The notes: generated from the letters alone by a model not told the origin. 64,000 bases of DNA from Chondrus crispus (GCF_000350225.1 NW_005179194.1:251899-315898); one strand, 5' to 3'. Shown: positions 32,327 through 46,729, numbered from the stretch's first letter. Numbers and translations are program-made.

Positions 32327-33900
32327 TGCTGGCGATTATCATAGTGGTCGGAATGATTCCAAAATCAATCCTAAAATTTTGGGGATTCTCAATAAGAGTA
32401 GTATTTCTCACTCTTTTTGTCATTGCAGCAGAGTAAGATATATATTTTTAAAAACGCAAATTTCTCGCATCAGACGTTCAATTGAATGTTCTGTGATGTG
32501 ATGCGAAATGTCACGTAGCCAGCCTATCTTATGAAATGTCTGGTCATCGATCTCATGATGCACTGCGTTGACGCTTGGAGCGCACTGTGTCATAGATTGT
32601 ATGGCACCACAGGACATTTGAGTGAACTGAAGCTGTCCATTATACCATTAAGACCCAATAATGATGCGAAATGGCAAAGTTGTCATCCAAACAATGTGCA
32701 TTATTAATTCTTAAACGTAGCCAGGCAGTCTGAATGGACATCCAGGGCACTTAGTGCTCATGATTCAGATTGATTACTTTATTGCTTCAGTTTTTAGTGT
32801 CATACCTTTTCAGTGAGGTCGTGGTGCTGTTTCATTCATTTGACATTGCGGAGTTCTCGCCGACTTTAGTAGCGGTGAGTGTGACTAATTTTACTGAATG
32901 ACCACATTACCATAAATTGTTCTGGGGCTTGTAAACAACTCATCCAGTCCCAATACCCCACCATTTCACTTACAACCCATTTCAACGATCTTTGTATCCC
33001 GTGCCTCACCCAGCCTCTCCAGAAACATTACGAAGAGGCCCTGCCTACCGCAGATACCTTGCTCCCAGCGGGACCCATCTCCGGCCCACACCCGTCTTGC
33101 GTACGCGTTCATCCCGTCCCTCCCCTCTGCACAACCTGACCCCCGCCACCACCCTCAACGAGGCTGCCCTCCGGGCAGTTCATCCAGACCCTCCAACCAC
33201 TCGGCGAATGCCTCAAACCGCGCCCCGAGACTCTCTAAATCACCACCTCGCCCCTTCCCCATTCCGATGACCCCCTTTCAACCCTCACAGTCAGCGAGGC
33301 TGCCGCCCTCCCCCACGACCGTCGCGATGCCGCCCGCATCCACACGGAGTCCCACTTCTCATGATCACGCCATCCGCCTTCCGCTCCCTCATCGCGTCGA
33401 CTGCAGTCGACAAGCTCATGCACTTCCAGAGCGACGGCATCCTCCTCGCCGACATCCTCGCAACCCTCTCCCCATCCCGCTTCTCTCTGAATTCCATCCT
33501 CTGCGTGGCCCCCCGAAACGCCCTTTTCTCCCCCGCCGACGCCCACCCCTCCTCAAATGCCGACGGCCGCCAAAGGCACGTCCAGTACAACTCTAACTCC
33601 CGCCGCGTCCTCCGTGACGGAACGGTCCTAGGCGTCGGCGACAACTTTACCGCAAATCACACCTGTAGTCCCGTCCATCCGAGATTTCCGCCCAGCCCAG
33701 AAGATCGCCCAGCTCGTCCTTGCCGCTTCCGTCTACCTACGGCCCAGACCCCTCCTTCCGCGCTATTTTCTGGCAGCTCCCCTCCAACAGCCTCAGCAAC
33801 ACCTTCCATATTGTCTCACCTCCGTCTCCCAGGCCGTGGACCTGCCCCAGCAGCACACCCTCTCCAGTGCCTCTCTCCCAGAACAAGGTGTACTTCCCCT
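32327..33900. other. AT-rich then C-rich region without recognised gene
   Basis: 32.33-32.95 kb is AT-rich with no ORF of note. 32.95-33.9 kb is C-rich; plus-strand frames are open in pieces, for example from the ATG at 33361 (SAFRSLIASTAVDKLMHFQSD, read in part) and VSEAAALPHDRRDAARIH just before it in another frame. This looks like a broken coding remnant that I cannot name. Confidence 0.35.
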
Positions 33901-33919
33901 TGATGTCCTCCACGTCTAC

Positions 33920-36170
<2,251 letters not shown>

Positions 36171-37055
36171 GCTCTAGGATTAGTTAGGACGAGGACGCTT
36201 GACCAAGTGGCGGTGCCCTTCTATGGTGGGGGCGGCTAAAGAGAGGGGACAGGAGGTATGGCCAGCATAAATGCAGCGCTCATGGCGAGCAGTCTTTGGG
36301 AGAGAGGAGGTTGCTACAAGGACTGCAAAGACCGGGTTTCGATTGCGATAGAGATGAAAGTGGGAGGCGGAATGGCAAATTGGAGGCAAAACGAGTGAAT
36401 AGTGTGATAGAGCTGAGAAATACTCGCCCGACTTTCCAGTAAGTCCATCATGCAAGGATTCGATGATGCTTGAGACAAGGAAGCGATGAGGACGGAAGTG
36501 GTGCTACGACGGTGCGAGTGAGCACTTGCCATACGGTGGGTGGGAGATCGACCTTTTCCCTCACCCCCGGCGTCGTGTACAGTGCACTCCGAGTAGATGT
36601 AGTGACACGTATTACACATGCTCGCATGTCACAAATTTCCGGTTGCGCATGTTGTTGAAACGGTATCAGCTCCAAACCTCACGTAGTGGTAGTCCATGCG
36701 TTCTACCTGTATCCCGACAACGGCCTTTTTCTATCAGCCCGTTGCGCTTGGACGCTCGGATTTTTGATTTTTTGACCTGAATATTTCTCCCATTTTACTT
36801 TCCGTGTTTCTGCTTTTGTCGATAGCTAAGATTCCCAGATCTCTGATTTCGCTACTGCCACCACCACATATCCCTCTCCATCGATCCAAGTTTCCTTCTC
36901 TTCGGTACCTATCAGGGAATACACACAGATCTGCTTTTGTTTCTTCCATTTGGAAATCTACACGGATACTGGTTGCTTCTTCTACACTTGCTTATCAGCG
37001 GAGAATCTGACGGGGCGATTTGGGGGTTTCCGCACGGTCATAATCAATAACTGGA
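36171..37055. other. Intergenic, nothing recognised
   Basis: No convincing ORF, LTR or terminal repeat. Pyrimidine-rich stretch at about 36780-36900. Confidence 0.4.
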
Positions 37056-38421
37056 ATGCGCGAGCTAAGGGAAGGGGACTCCATTGAAGTTCTCTGGATT
37101 CTTGACGTTACTGTGGAGAGTGGCAGGAGGAAAGGTCAGAAAAACAAAAAGGACGTTTGGTGGAGGGGAAAAGTGAGTGGAGTTGGGAGGCAAAGAGGCG
37201 AGTTCGTTGCCCTTGTGCAGTATGATGCAGGCTACGGCATGGGTGAATCTGGTGTGAGCGCACGCTTCATGAAAAACAAATTGCAGCATAAGCAAGATGA
37301 CGGAACGCTACTGTGCATGCAACAATGGCGGTATTACAAACGAGATTTCTCCGAGTGTGATGACGGAATCTCCAGTTCGGACGATGATTACAGCGCCCTT
37401 CAGGCCTCCTGACCGAAGCGGAACTGCTTTACTAGTCTATGTGATCATACCAGAACTGCATCTCGTGTAGCATCTCTGGAACTGAGAGTGGATGAGATTC
37501 AAAGGCTTCTGAGTGCTCAAAGCGGCATGTATTCCAGATTACTGCGGTACAAGACCGAAAGTGATGTCATTTCTGACCGGGCTTTTGGATTCCTAAGGCA
37601 AAGAATGGCAAATGCATGCGAGAGAGCTATTCAACTTCCAAGAATTCGAACTGCAGTCACGGATGTCGTCGCGCAGGAAGGAAGACATATTGGTATGTGC
37701 TTCACAAGAGCTTTACGGGCAGATACGGACTGCACTCTTGCTGAAATGGAACAAATATGCTGCGTGGTCAGAATGCGGACTCCCACGGCAACATTTTACC
37801 CAACCTACGACGAAACCCAGTCTCCCCGCTCCGACATAGAAACAATAACGATATTGTTTGATTCTCTCGGCTGTCTTGGTAAATGCATCGGTTTCACAAG
37901 TGTCTCTGATCTACAGTACTTCATGGTGAAGGGAAGAAAAATGAGGCGCATGGAAGTGTCTGACAAGAGCGCCTTTCGGCTGCTAGGGGGGACTTTGGCT
38001 GACAATGATTCAGAAAAATCCATGTTCATTTTTCGAGTTGCGGGAAGTCAAGTTTGCACAGCCACAGACAAAATGTGCGAGCTACTTTTCCGGGAGAACA
38101 TGTGTTTCGATCGACGAAACAGAACGTACGCTAACAGACTAGAAAAAAAGTATGATGCTTTCTGACGCCTTGAAGATCTCCAAGGTTGCCTATCACGGGA
38201 ACAGGATACCAGAAAATCTGCGAGACCGTGCATTTCATTTTCTGTGGCATCGGACATCCGCGGGAAAAACAAAACAGCTTTCTAAGACGTTGACAGATCC
38301 TGATGAGGCACTGGGCTGTTTAGAGATGAGCTGGCCTTCATTAGTGGTACGGGGTAAGCATATCATAGAGGAATTTCAAAGAACAGTAACCCAGAACATG
38401 GTGAAGAGAACCATAGAATGA
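37056..38421 (+). pseudogene. Unknown gene with Tudor/Agenet-like start, interrupted
   Basis: ATG at 37056. The first 118 codons (REGDSIEVLWILDV...KDVWWRGKVSGV...FVALVQYDAG) have the hallmarks of a Tudor/Agenet/SH3-like barrel: G-D-x-I-E-V, W-W-R-G-K-V and a Y-D pair. A TGA at 37410-37412 ends it, yet the same frame is open again at once and continues to 38165 (ASRVASLELRVDEIQRLL...ECMFSTDR-type segments not recognised). After a +1 shift near 38150 at an A-rich run it continues to 38421. So either a decayed gene with one stop and one frameshift, or a gene with small introns. It is upstream of the transposase gene and may belong to the same mobile element; function unknown. Confidence 0.5.
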
Positions 38422-38788
38422 AAAGGATTGAAGTTATGCAAATGCAAAAACGTCAATGGCCAGCCAGGCACGTCGCAAACGCTCACCTCATCTCTTTGTG
38501 TCGAATCTGACTGCCCTCCGCCATCCTGCTATCATCAATCCACACACACATCTTTTCCTCACCCACAAATGTCTACCCTCAGGCCCCGCGCCACCCCTTC
38601 ACATCCAAACAACACCCCCAACCGCCCCTCCGTAAAAACGAAAGGCGCCTTTGATGGCAACCAAAAACATGAATGGCATGGTCACATTACTTTACTTACT
38701 TATCAACGTACACAAATGGCTAACTCTCTCGATAGCGGGCTGGCCGTTTCCCACAATTCTATCGGCTGTGAGATATGCATAATTTACC
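38422..38788. other. Convergent intergenic region
   Basis: Lies between the 3' ends of the plus-strand unknown gene and the minus-strand transposase. No feature recognised. Confidence 0.4.
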
Positions 38789-41700
38789 CTACCCCATTCG
38801 TGGAGGGTATCCTTGCCGCTTTGTAAGATAATAGAACCTTTCGCCTGAAAGAAGTCCAGCTGCGTGCGTTATCACGCGGACATTTTCACTGATGTGACAG
38901 TGGGTCTCTGGTGAAGACATAGAACACGCATTTATCAGCCCAACCCTTCTCACATTTCCAGTCAGTCTTAGTAAGGTTAATGGTGTACCGGGGGGAACGT
39001 GTAAGGTTCTATCCTCATGTAATGTGCATTTTCGCACAAAAACGAATGGAGAACTCTCGATACAATATTCTCCAGCACCAGACTGGTGGTCCTTCCAAGA
39101 TACAAATGCCTCGACAGCAAAAACAACAAGTATGTAATTGTCCGGACTGCCCTCCATTTCAAGAAGACTCGGCTGCTCCTCGAGTAGGTCTCCTGTCATG
39201 TCATGACGCACAAGCGATTGAATGGGGTTTCCTACACGAATACAATCGTGAGGATATGAATGCCCGGATGTGCTCGACCTAAATATGTTTTGTTTAAACC
39301 GGCGCGCCTTCTTGAAGAATGTTACTTTGCGTTCGCCATCGAATTGGAGAATAACTGAATGATTGAGCAACCTCATCATACCTGTATGCGACGTCGATGT
39401 CTTTTCTGTACCGTTCAGAACCCACTTAGAATGTGACCCATCACCACGCGGACCGGGTGATGTTTTTCCTACCAGCTTACGCAACAACGGCTTGATTAGT
39501 AAGTCCTCTGTCAGCTGGCTTTCGAATGAGGTAGTGTCTAGATGTTCCGATGGAGTACTTTTCTGACCGGTCAAGAATGTACCGAAGTCGTTTTTATGTT
39601 CCTGTGACAAGGGGTTCTCCACTATCTTTTCTGTTAGTGCCGCAAGACGGTCTTGCCAGTCGTCAGAAAGTGCATGCTGTACTGCTTTTAAATGGGGATT
39701 TCTTCTGTTAGAACGGGAAATGCCTCGCTTTAATGGCTGATGGGCAAACTCAAAGACGAGTTCACCAAAATGGCGCACATGACCCATCGCCGCGACTGAG
39801 TGAGTATACAACTCGATTAGCCTGTGCAAGTTTGGTTTGTCTATGTTCTTCTTTGCTAGTTCAGACTGACCACAAAGCTTATCGCACAAGGAAACGTACT
39901 GACGAGACATTTCCTGTAGCTCAACGGTACTCGCCCGACCACGATCCGAGTTGAACAGCCTCACCGCCTCTTTCCCGTCGATAACAAGGCTTGGATACCA
40001 ATACGTTTTTGTTACTAGGGCTGAATGAAGTTGTGGGCATTTTACAGCATGTAGAAGCGCACTTGATTGTTCATCATTCCGCCCTGCTCCACAATCCATG
40101 TTTTCACCGCAAAAGTCCTGAAAACCGTTGTCAGCAAGGACAAGTGTGCAGAACACGCCGCTGATCGACGTGGAAAAGAGCTTCTTACCCTTGAAATCAA
40201 ACAATTTGTTTTGAATCACAAGATTGTTTGCTCGGAGCGCCTCGCAAACCCGTGATTCAACGTGTCGAACAGCTTCTTCATCATGAAGTAGCATGAAGCA
40301 AGTTGTTACAATATTGATAGCGTTACCAGACAGCAAATGGTCAGGTGCCACCAAAACGGAACGGTAAGGGTCGAACATGGCATTAAAGATTGGATGGCCG
40401 CAACTTGCGATCGGTATTTTACCGCTGGACTGTGCACGAGTCAGTTTCTGATATAGCAACAGCAAAGGACTACCAGAAACCTTGCGGGATGATCCTTGCT
40501 CCATACCGAGGTGATATAATAGCGAAGAAAGTTCCCTCTCATTTATGTTCGCCCCACGAATGGCATCTGTTCGTGGACCTGAACGAAAGCTGCAAGAATC
40601 TGCGCTGTGCTCTTCGGTTGTAAAGCCATGACGAGACTTTGCTGGATCAAGTTTCTGAACTCTAAAAGAACAAAGATGACAGGCTGCATCAGTATTGTGG
40701 CCGAGCAAGTCTGAAACATGGGCAATTTCGAGAAAATCAGCAACATATGCCAAGACTTGGATGAAAACGGTGATTGCAAGTCCAGCTCCATCAACAGTTT
40801 TAATACCGTCGGTTGCTGCAGTCTCGGGATCTTCTGATATGATGCGCAAAACTTCACTGGATTCTACTCCCGGGGGAGTGAGTCCGAGCAACCTGACCGA
40901 CTTGCGGCCAGTGCGATGCCTTGGTAGTAAGTTGAGGGGAAGCATGTATATTCCTCCTGCAGAACCTTGTTTCTCCTTGTATTGAGAGAACCCGTCCGAG
41001 TACAGTAGTATTCTGTACACAAAGAAACGACTACCATCCAGCAGCGTACCAGTAGACTTGTCACATGGGCATTGAAATTCATCGACATAACTTCTAACTC
41101 CTATTGTGCCTATATCAAGTACGTCTTCATGCGATGAGTTACAATATGGGCCACTCTGTTGCTTTGCATTTAATACAACGTCAGATACCATCTGTTTGAA
41201 TGCTCTGCACCACTGGAATTTACGTCCTTCTCTGTCGCTGTTTGTAGTTGGAATCCAAACAATTTCAATCGGCCATGTTGTTCCATTATTGCTGCAAAGT
41301 CTGTGTGCAAGAAAGCACACGTGATCTGATATGGACAAATAGAGCTGAGTGCAAAGATCGCCCTCCTTCATGAATTCCTCACCTCCAGGGCCCCAGAAGT
41401 GGCCAATGTCCGAATCGGCGTTCAGTCTGAACTTGGAGCTCACCAGTACAGTTTTCCCTATGTTAGCATGCAGAAGGTAGTGGGATCTTTCTCCCCTTGT
41501 GACAGAGAGTCCGCTGACGGAATGATAAGAATATCTGCCGCTGTCTGTAGACCCGTCTCGTTGCCCGGGCGTACTTGACATTGCAATGTTCACAGATGTT
41601 CCAACCTTGTAAAAAGAGGAACGGGAAAAGTCTCCGTGTTGTTTCGAGAATGCACTAGAGTTGGGCTGACACAAGACTGAATTCCTTCTTGAAACCATCG

Positions 41701-42583
41701 GAATTCGGTTAGCCGTCGTGAAATCCGGATCGAGAACACCACCTTTGGCTTCAGCCAAGCATCCCTGTTCCAAGAGCATCCACGTGGGTCTGAATGATAC
41801 ATCCCGCCGCGCCCAAGAGCTTGGTAGAATAACTTCGGCCTCAGCTACAGCCGAAGTTGGATGAGGACCCACCGATAAATCGGAACGCGATACTGGGGAA
41901 GTCGATTGCCTGGCACCGGCTTTTTTCAAGTCGACGGGAAATACACATCTCCGAGAAACAGGAAAGCTTTTCTCGCGCAAGTAAGGCAAAAGATTGCGCT
42001 GGATCGATGAGTATGAAGGCAAAGGCTTTTCGTGGGGCGCATATCTTCCAAGTAACCAGTTAACTGTGTCTCGGAAGTATTCGAATTGATCAATCGTGAA
42101 CCTGTTCGTACCACTGACGGCTAACAATGACAACAATTGCTGCCACGTTGATACGCATCTCCGGTCCAAAGGTATGTCCTCATAAGAAGCGCTCACATCT
42201 GAAGTAGGGGAAGGAGGCAATGCGCCATCGATAAAAGCATCTTTACTTGTAATAGAGATGGATGCTAAATGCTCGTCCCTTTCCTTATCCTGAGTGGTGC
42301 CCTCTGTTTCAACAAGTGGATTTTCCGTTAACGCATTGGGATCGTCTTCATCTGAATCGAAGGAGAGCCTTCTTTTCACTAAATCGTCAAAAGATTGAGT
42401 TTCAGCTCCAGATTTGTTCTTTTCAATAGAATGTAGGAAACCGGCTGGACTTGCAACTTTGTTTGGATCTGTGTAACGCGGCAATATTTCAATCCAGCTA
42501 AACCGCTCCTTAGCTCGCTTAACGTCCCTCCTTGGCCGAGGTCTTTTTCGTTGTGATGACTTGTTACCCGAATGACTCTGCAT
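38789..42583 (-). CDS. Large Tnp2/CACTA-like DDE transposase
   Basis: A 1264-codon frame; the ATG at 42583-42581 (MQSHSGNKSSQRKRPRPRR) is chosen because the frame upstream starts only with TTG. The N-terminal third is basic then disordered. The middle resembles the transposase_21/Tnp2 core of EnSpm/CACTA and Plavaka elements: LYSDGFSQY (likely first catalytic Asp), PLNLLPRHR, RLLGLTPPG, YVADFLEIAHVSDLLGHN followed by ACHLC, then APDHLLSGNAINIV, then a Lys-x-Asn-Leu-His and FGELVFEFAHQPLKR segment like the Glu-containing end of the core. No stop or frameshift is visible in nearly 3.8 kb, so the gene may be functional. A divergent gene starts 470 bp away and would share the promoter region. No terminal inverted repeats were found, so element borders are unknown. 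Confidence 0.7.
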   Translation of the reverse strand: MQSHSGNKSSQRKRPRPRRDVKRAKERFSWIEILPRYTDPNKVASPAGFLHSIEKNKSGAETQSFDDLVKRRLSFDSDEDDPNALTENPLVETEGTTQDKERDEHLASISITSKDAFIDGALPPSPTSDVSASYEDIPLDRRCVSTWQQLLSLLAVSGTNRFTIDQFEYFRDTVNWLLGRYAPHEKPLPSYSSIQRNLLPYLREKSFPVSRRCVFPVDLKKAGARQSTSPVSRSDLSVGPHPTSAVAEAEVILPSSWARRDVSFRPTWMLLEQGCLAEAKGGVLDPDFTTANRIPMVSRRNSVLCQPNSSAFSKQHGDFSRSSFYKVGTSVNIAMSSTPGQRDGSTDSGRYSYHSVSGLSVTRGERSHYLLHANIGKTVLVSSKFRLNADSDIGHFWGPGGEEFMKEGDLCTQLYLSISDHVCFLAHRLCSNNGTTWPIEIVWIPTTNSDREGRKFQWCRAFKQMVSDVVLNAKQQSGPYCNSSHEDVLDIGTIGVRSYVDEFQCPCDKSTGTLLDGSRFFVYRILLYSDGFSQYKEKQGSAGGIYMLPLNLLPRHRTGRKSVRLLGLTPPGVESSEVLRIISEDPETAATDGIKTVDGAGLAITVFIQVLAYVADFLEIAHVSDLLGHNTDAACHLCSFRVQKLDPAKSRHGFTTEEHSADSCSFRSGPRTDAIRGANINERELSSLLYHLGMEQGSSRKVSGSPLLLLYQKLTRAQSSGKIPIASCGHPIFNAMFDPYRSVLVAPDHLLSGNAINIVTTCFMLLHDEEAVRHVESRVCEALRANNLVIQNKLFDFKGKKLFSTSISGVFCTLVLADNGFQDFCGENMDCGAGRNDEQSSALLHAVKCPQLHSALVTKTYWYPSLVIDGKEAVRLFNSDRGRASTVELQEMSRQYVSLCDKLCGQSELAKKNIDKPNLHRLIELYTHSVAAMGHVRHFGELVFEFAHQPLKRGISRSNRRNPHLKAVQHALSDDWQDRLAALTEKIVENPLSQEHKNDFGTFLTGQKSTPSEHLDTTSFESQLTEDLLIKPLLRKLVGKTSPGPRGDGSHSKWVLNGTEKTSTSHTGMMRLLNHSVILQFDGERKVTFFKKARRFKQNIFRSSTSGHSYPHDCIRVGNPIQSLVRHDMTGDLLEEQPSLLEMEGSPDNYILVVFAVEAFVSWKDHQSGAGEYCIESSPFVFVRKCTLHEDRTLHVPPGTPLTLLRLTGNVRRVGLINACSMSSPETHCHISENVRVITHAAGLLSGERFYYLTKRQGYPPRMG

Positions 42584-43055
42584 ATCAACGAATATGTGCA
42601 CAACAGTGTCTGGAAGAGGGAGAAAGTGGAAACGGGAGAGGTGCAAGAGGAAGAAAGTCGGAACGGACGACGATAAAAAACATATGCCATTGTATGGTGG
42701 GATGGTATGGTAGCCCCATAAGAACGGGACGACATACCGACAGATACAAAGACTTTTTGGCGGGAAATGGAAACGAAATTTGAATCTGAGAAGTCTACAG
42801 CAATGTTTAGCATTAAAAAGTGGGCTCCATGGCTCTTGTCGCGCGCCGCAAGTGGGGAGGAATGGTGTAAAGTACTTTAAGGTCCATTTTTACCGCTCTT
42901 CCGCCTCCGCTTCTTCTCCATCCCCGACACAAACTTCGCCCTGCCCGTCAATCATCACGCTGCTCGCGTTCATCAAGAGCCCCTCCAGTTTCATATTGGT
43001 CTAAATCATTACTTCATGATCAAGAGCAAAGCAGTCCAGAGCATTGATTTTCAAA
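42584..43055. promoter_or_regulatory. Divergent intergenic region (possible bidirectional promoter)
   Basis: About 470 bp between the start codons of the Tnp2-like gene (minus) and its partner gene (plus). No TATA box could be assigned with confidence. Confidence 0.4.
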
Positions 43056-45301
43056 ATGACGGGTAAGGGTGGAGGTGGCCGCACAAACAAGGCAAGGCAG
43101 AAGCGTTCTACCGGTGTCGGCCCAAGCTACCAGAGAAGAGTGAGAAGAAAGGTAACGGGGAGCGATGCACTGTCGATATTTCCCAGAAGTGACTCATCTC
43201 CCATACATGGGGGCCATGCGGGGAGACGGAAACGTCCAACTCCCATGGAGCTTCAAAATGTCCCTAACACATCTGATATGGAAACACAGCCCCCCATGAC
43301 AAGAGAAGGTGAGGAACCACGGCCAAGACTAGAGCAGGATCCCGAAAATTTTCTTCCTAATCCGCGAACTCCCGTGCACTCGAACCGAGACAACCTTCCC
43401 ATTCGAGATGGAGGTGTCCTTGGCAATTCAACAGCTCCGATCCGTGATTTTCAAGCTATACATAGGAATGGCAGGCAACTCCCGCAAATGAGTGAACGAG
43501 AGAACGAAACCCCTGGTGGGCATTCGAATCGCAATGCAGTGCTTGACCGTCGAAGGGTTCTTGGAACGTCCGAAATCGCTCAACTTAAATCCGACCCGTC
43601 TTTTACGATATTTTTGGAGAACCTTCAGAGAACTCTTTTAACCAAGTCCAATACAGTCGAAAGTGCGATCAAAAATCTACGACAAGAAGTTTATTCTGTC
43701 AAAAATCTCGTTACAGATGGCATGTTAGGAATGAAGGCAGGTTCAAGTTCTGGTTTGCGGAAGAAATCGAAGAGAAGCTCCAACTTCACCTCGAAATGGG
43801 CTTTCAAAGACCTCGTGGAACAGGAGAATTCTTCCTTGGGAGGGCAAGTAGAGTTCGTGTTTGGCTCTTCTCTGCTGTCAGAAACTCTTACAGGTTGCGT
43901 ATGTCACTTCATGGAGTATACTTGGTCCCTTGGCATTAAACTAGCTCACACACACCTGGCTATGGCTGCGTTCTTGTACGGCCACAACAAAACAGCAACG
44001 AAAAAGGCGTTTACATGCGGATTGGCGCTAGGGAATTGTGATTTCAAGTTCAGGTACGTAAAGAAGCTGTTCGAGAGTGCTAGAAGGCGCAGGATTGACG
44101 TTTCATACAGCGGGAGAAACGATGACAGAGACAACGTTAGTCATGAACACCGCCATCCTCAGCGTGAAATGCCTCACTGGCTAGAGACTGGATATGTCGG
44201 AAAAGATATACTGAAGATAACAAGAAAACTGGTAGAAACGAAGGAGAAGCCCCCCAAACCCATCGTGGAAACTGTGAAGGGACGAGAGGCCATCTACATC
44301 GCTCAAAGTGTGTACGCAATGGTGACCGACTTTTTAGGGAGTCCCGAGTTGCAGCCAAGAAGCGTTTTTTTGAAGATCTTGGGTTCATGCGGATTCCGTG
44401 GGAGTCCCGACGAGGCATACCGGAAGGCTTTCAGCCCCCGAAGTTATCGTTTAAGTATCCAGATCACTATTTCAACATCGGGGATCAAATTACATCTGCA
44501 GTTACGTCTGACATTCCAAACGCGGTGGCATTAAACAAATGCCTTTTGCGGGAAATGAGTGATTCTCGGTTGGAATTACATGTTCTACTGGAGTACGATG
44601 TTCTTGTGGGTGAGGGTTTACTAAAAAATGGCGGACAGAGGAGAGGCTTTCAGCCAGCGCAACGCAAACGTATGCACCGCACAATTAACCTTGCTGTAGT
44701 ATCTCTAAATTTCTTTCTAGCGTACACCCAAGGCAAAGACGTGACTGATTTCCTTTGCAGTCATTCAGGCTCTCTACGGACAGTTTTCCGAACTGCATTG
44801 CTATTTCGTTTGTTTGTCAACGATGTTATCAACGGCAGGAGTCATTTGGCTTTGCCGTCTACCTTGCGTACCATGGAGGATGATGAAGGGGTACAGGAAC
44901 AAAATATCAGTGGCGGCGGTACATTGTTGTTTCCGGGCGAAGCAGAGGAAGATGAAGCAGACCAGCCACAGCATAGTAACCATGATGAATACGAGGAAAG
45001 CGAAGAAAACGGTAGCAACATGGCTCGTGTGCGGATTTTAAACTTCCTGCCAGGTCTTTCGAAACAGAAAGATGTATTGGATGCACAAATCCTAAGGATA
45101 TCTCCGGCAGCATTCGACAAACTGTGCACAATTTTTCCAACAGGTACCTCAGAGCGAGAGAATGCGAGAGAGGCGGGTAAAAGTGTCGAAAATATGCAAC
45201 AGGTTCAGGATCAATTGTGGGAAGATGACTCCAATGATGATGATGAGTTTAATTTCGAGCACCTTCTTCAGGGTAGCAGCAGAAACAGGAATGAGGGATG
45301 A
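43056..45301 (+). pseudogene. Partner gene of the Tnp2-like transposase, probably frameshifted
   Basis: ATG at 43056 (MTGKGGGGRTNKARQKRS). The first frame runs to 44534: basic Gly-rich start, disordered region, then a helical part (SFTIFLENLQRTLLTK...VESAIKNLRQEVYSV) with coiled-coil character and a conserved-looking block (FGSSLLSETLTGCV...MAAFLYGHNK). From about 44335 the natural continuation is in the -1 frame (SRVAAKKRFFEDLGFMRIPW), which runs to 45301 and ends in an acidic tail (WEDDSNDDDEFNFEHLL). The switch near CTTTTTA at 44330-44336 could be a deletion, an assembly error or programmed shifting. I do not recognise the protein; position and orientation suggest an accessory factor like TnpA of CACTA elements. 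Confidence 0.55.
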
Positions 45302-45780
45302 TTTGCCTCATGTTACAGTATATCCATGACTACTTATTTCACGCGATACTTGACGTTTTGAGTCGTGGGAGAGTGTACTCTTGCAAAGGCTTACCCTGTC
45401 CGAGAAGAACTCACAATGTGGGATCATAATGCTCAAATGTGAGTTCTAGGAATTAATCTGATAGAGAAGTTTGGAGGTGGCAATGAGTTCTTCCAATGAA
45501 TAATAAAGGTATCAATTTTCACGGATATCAGATACAACACTGAATACATGAAACTTTCCCCGACATGTCTGAGGTTTCAGAGGTAGAGTAGGCAGATACA
45601 GGGTAGATATTATGTTAGGAAAGGGAGAGAGAGAAGTTACTGTGAGTTGGGGGTGGGTGAGGTGGATGTGATCTTGGCGGATTTGATCACGATTGAGATG
45701 GCCGAACATTTTAGTGATGGCAGGGTACATGTGGGACGGGGTGGTTATATAGAATTGGTGACAGTAACTGTAGCGGTACC
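45302..45780. other. Intergenic
   Basis: No gene recognised. Purine-rich at 45610-45680. The right border of the Tnp2-like element should lie here, but no terminal repeat was found. Confidence 0.4.
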
Positions 45781-46725
45781 GTGGAGGATGGAAGACTTCA
45801 CCTGATCATTGGGGAGGTCGCGCTGGGGCAAGGGGAGGACGTTTCTTTGTATCGGAGGAAGCTCACGGCGTACGGAGAGGCTGTGGCCCGCCGTGTTATT
45901 GCAATGAGGACGAATTTTGATGTCGTCAAGAGGCTACTTAATGGCTTGATGGGCGTGTCTTTGCGATGGGCAAAGGACTTTCCGCGCGACTTTGTCTGTG
46001 CGATGAATGCGTGGCTTGGTATTTTTGACGCGATTCAGGATGCTGAGGTTCATTCGAACGACCTTTTGAATTCAGTCTACACGAGTGTGGCTGATTTGTG
46101 CGCAAAGCGATGCATGTTTTCTACGAATGGGCCAGTTCTGCAGGCTTTGGACGGAGCTGAAGAAGAGTTTACGTGGCCGCAACAGGCCAGACCCCGTGAC
46201 ATGCAGACGCTGCGGAATATATATCGATGGGATGAGGAGGCTTCTGTCATGGCGGATGTCGCGAGAGATCCTACGACGATGTCTGCGGTGCTTCTGGCTT
46301 CCCCAAAACGCGCAAACGCAGAACCTGACGAAGACGACGAGGACGATCTCGAAATGCCCTGCAGCAGAGCAGAGTACACGAGAAAGTGTATCGAGACATT
46401 GGTTACATGTGCTAACATGCACCCGGAGAAGGTCGGTAGTCAGGTTTATGAGATGGTTTGCAACGCCCTGCAAACGTTGGGTCACAAGTTTGTCCAAAGC
46501 AAGATATACACCCCCTTTGAAGTACAAGATCTTTGCACAGTCACAAACATCGCGTACAGTATAATCCCATTGTTCCCCAATAACTCACAGCAACTGCAAC
46601 CGCTTCTCCAAATGGTCCCTGAATTGCTGAAAGCTTCTGTAGAGAAGCGAGAAGCCAAACTCACATCACTGTTGCTTCAAACCACTGCATCTCTAACGAA
46701 AACGCTAACTATAGCCCCACTGTAG
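45781..46725 (+). pseudogene. Helical-repeat (karyopherin/HEAT-like) protein, first part
   Basis: The frame is open from a TGA near 45717 to the stop at 46725; no ATG stands at its start (45781 is GTG), so this is an exon or a truncated piece. The protein is all-helical with repeated amphipathic pairs (FVCAMNAWLGIFDAIQDAEV, ALQTLGHKFVQSKIY), an acidic loop EPDEDDEDDLEMP and WPQQARPRDMQTLRNIYRWDE. It looks like a HEAT-type solenoid such as an exportin/importin, but no diagnostic motif is visible. It is followed by an insertion of about 1.1 kb and similar helical sequence from 47853. Confidence 0.45.
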
Positions 46726-46729
46726 TGCA

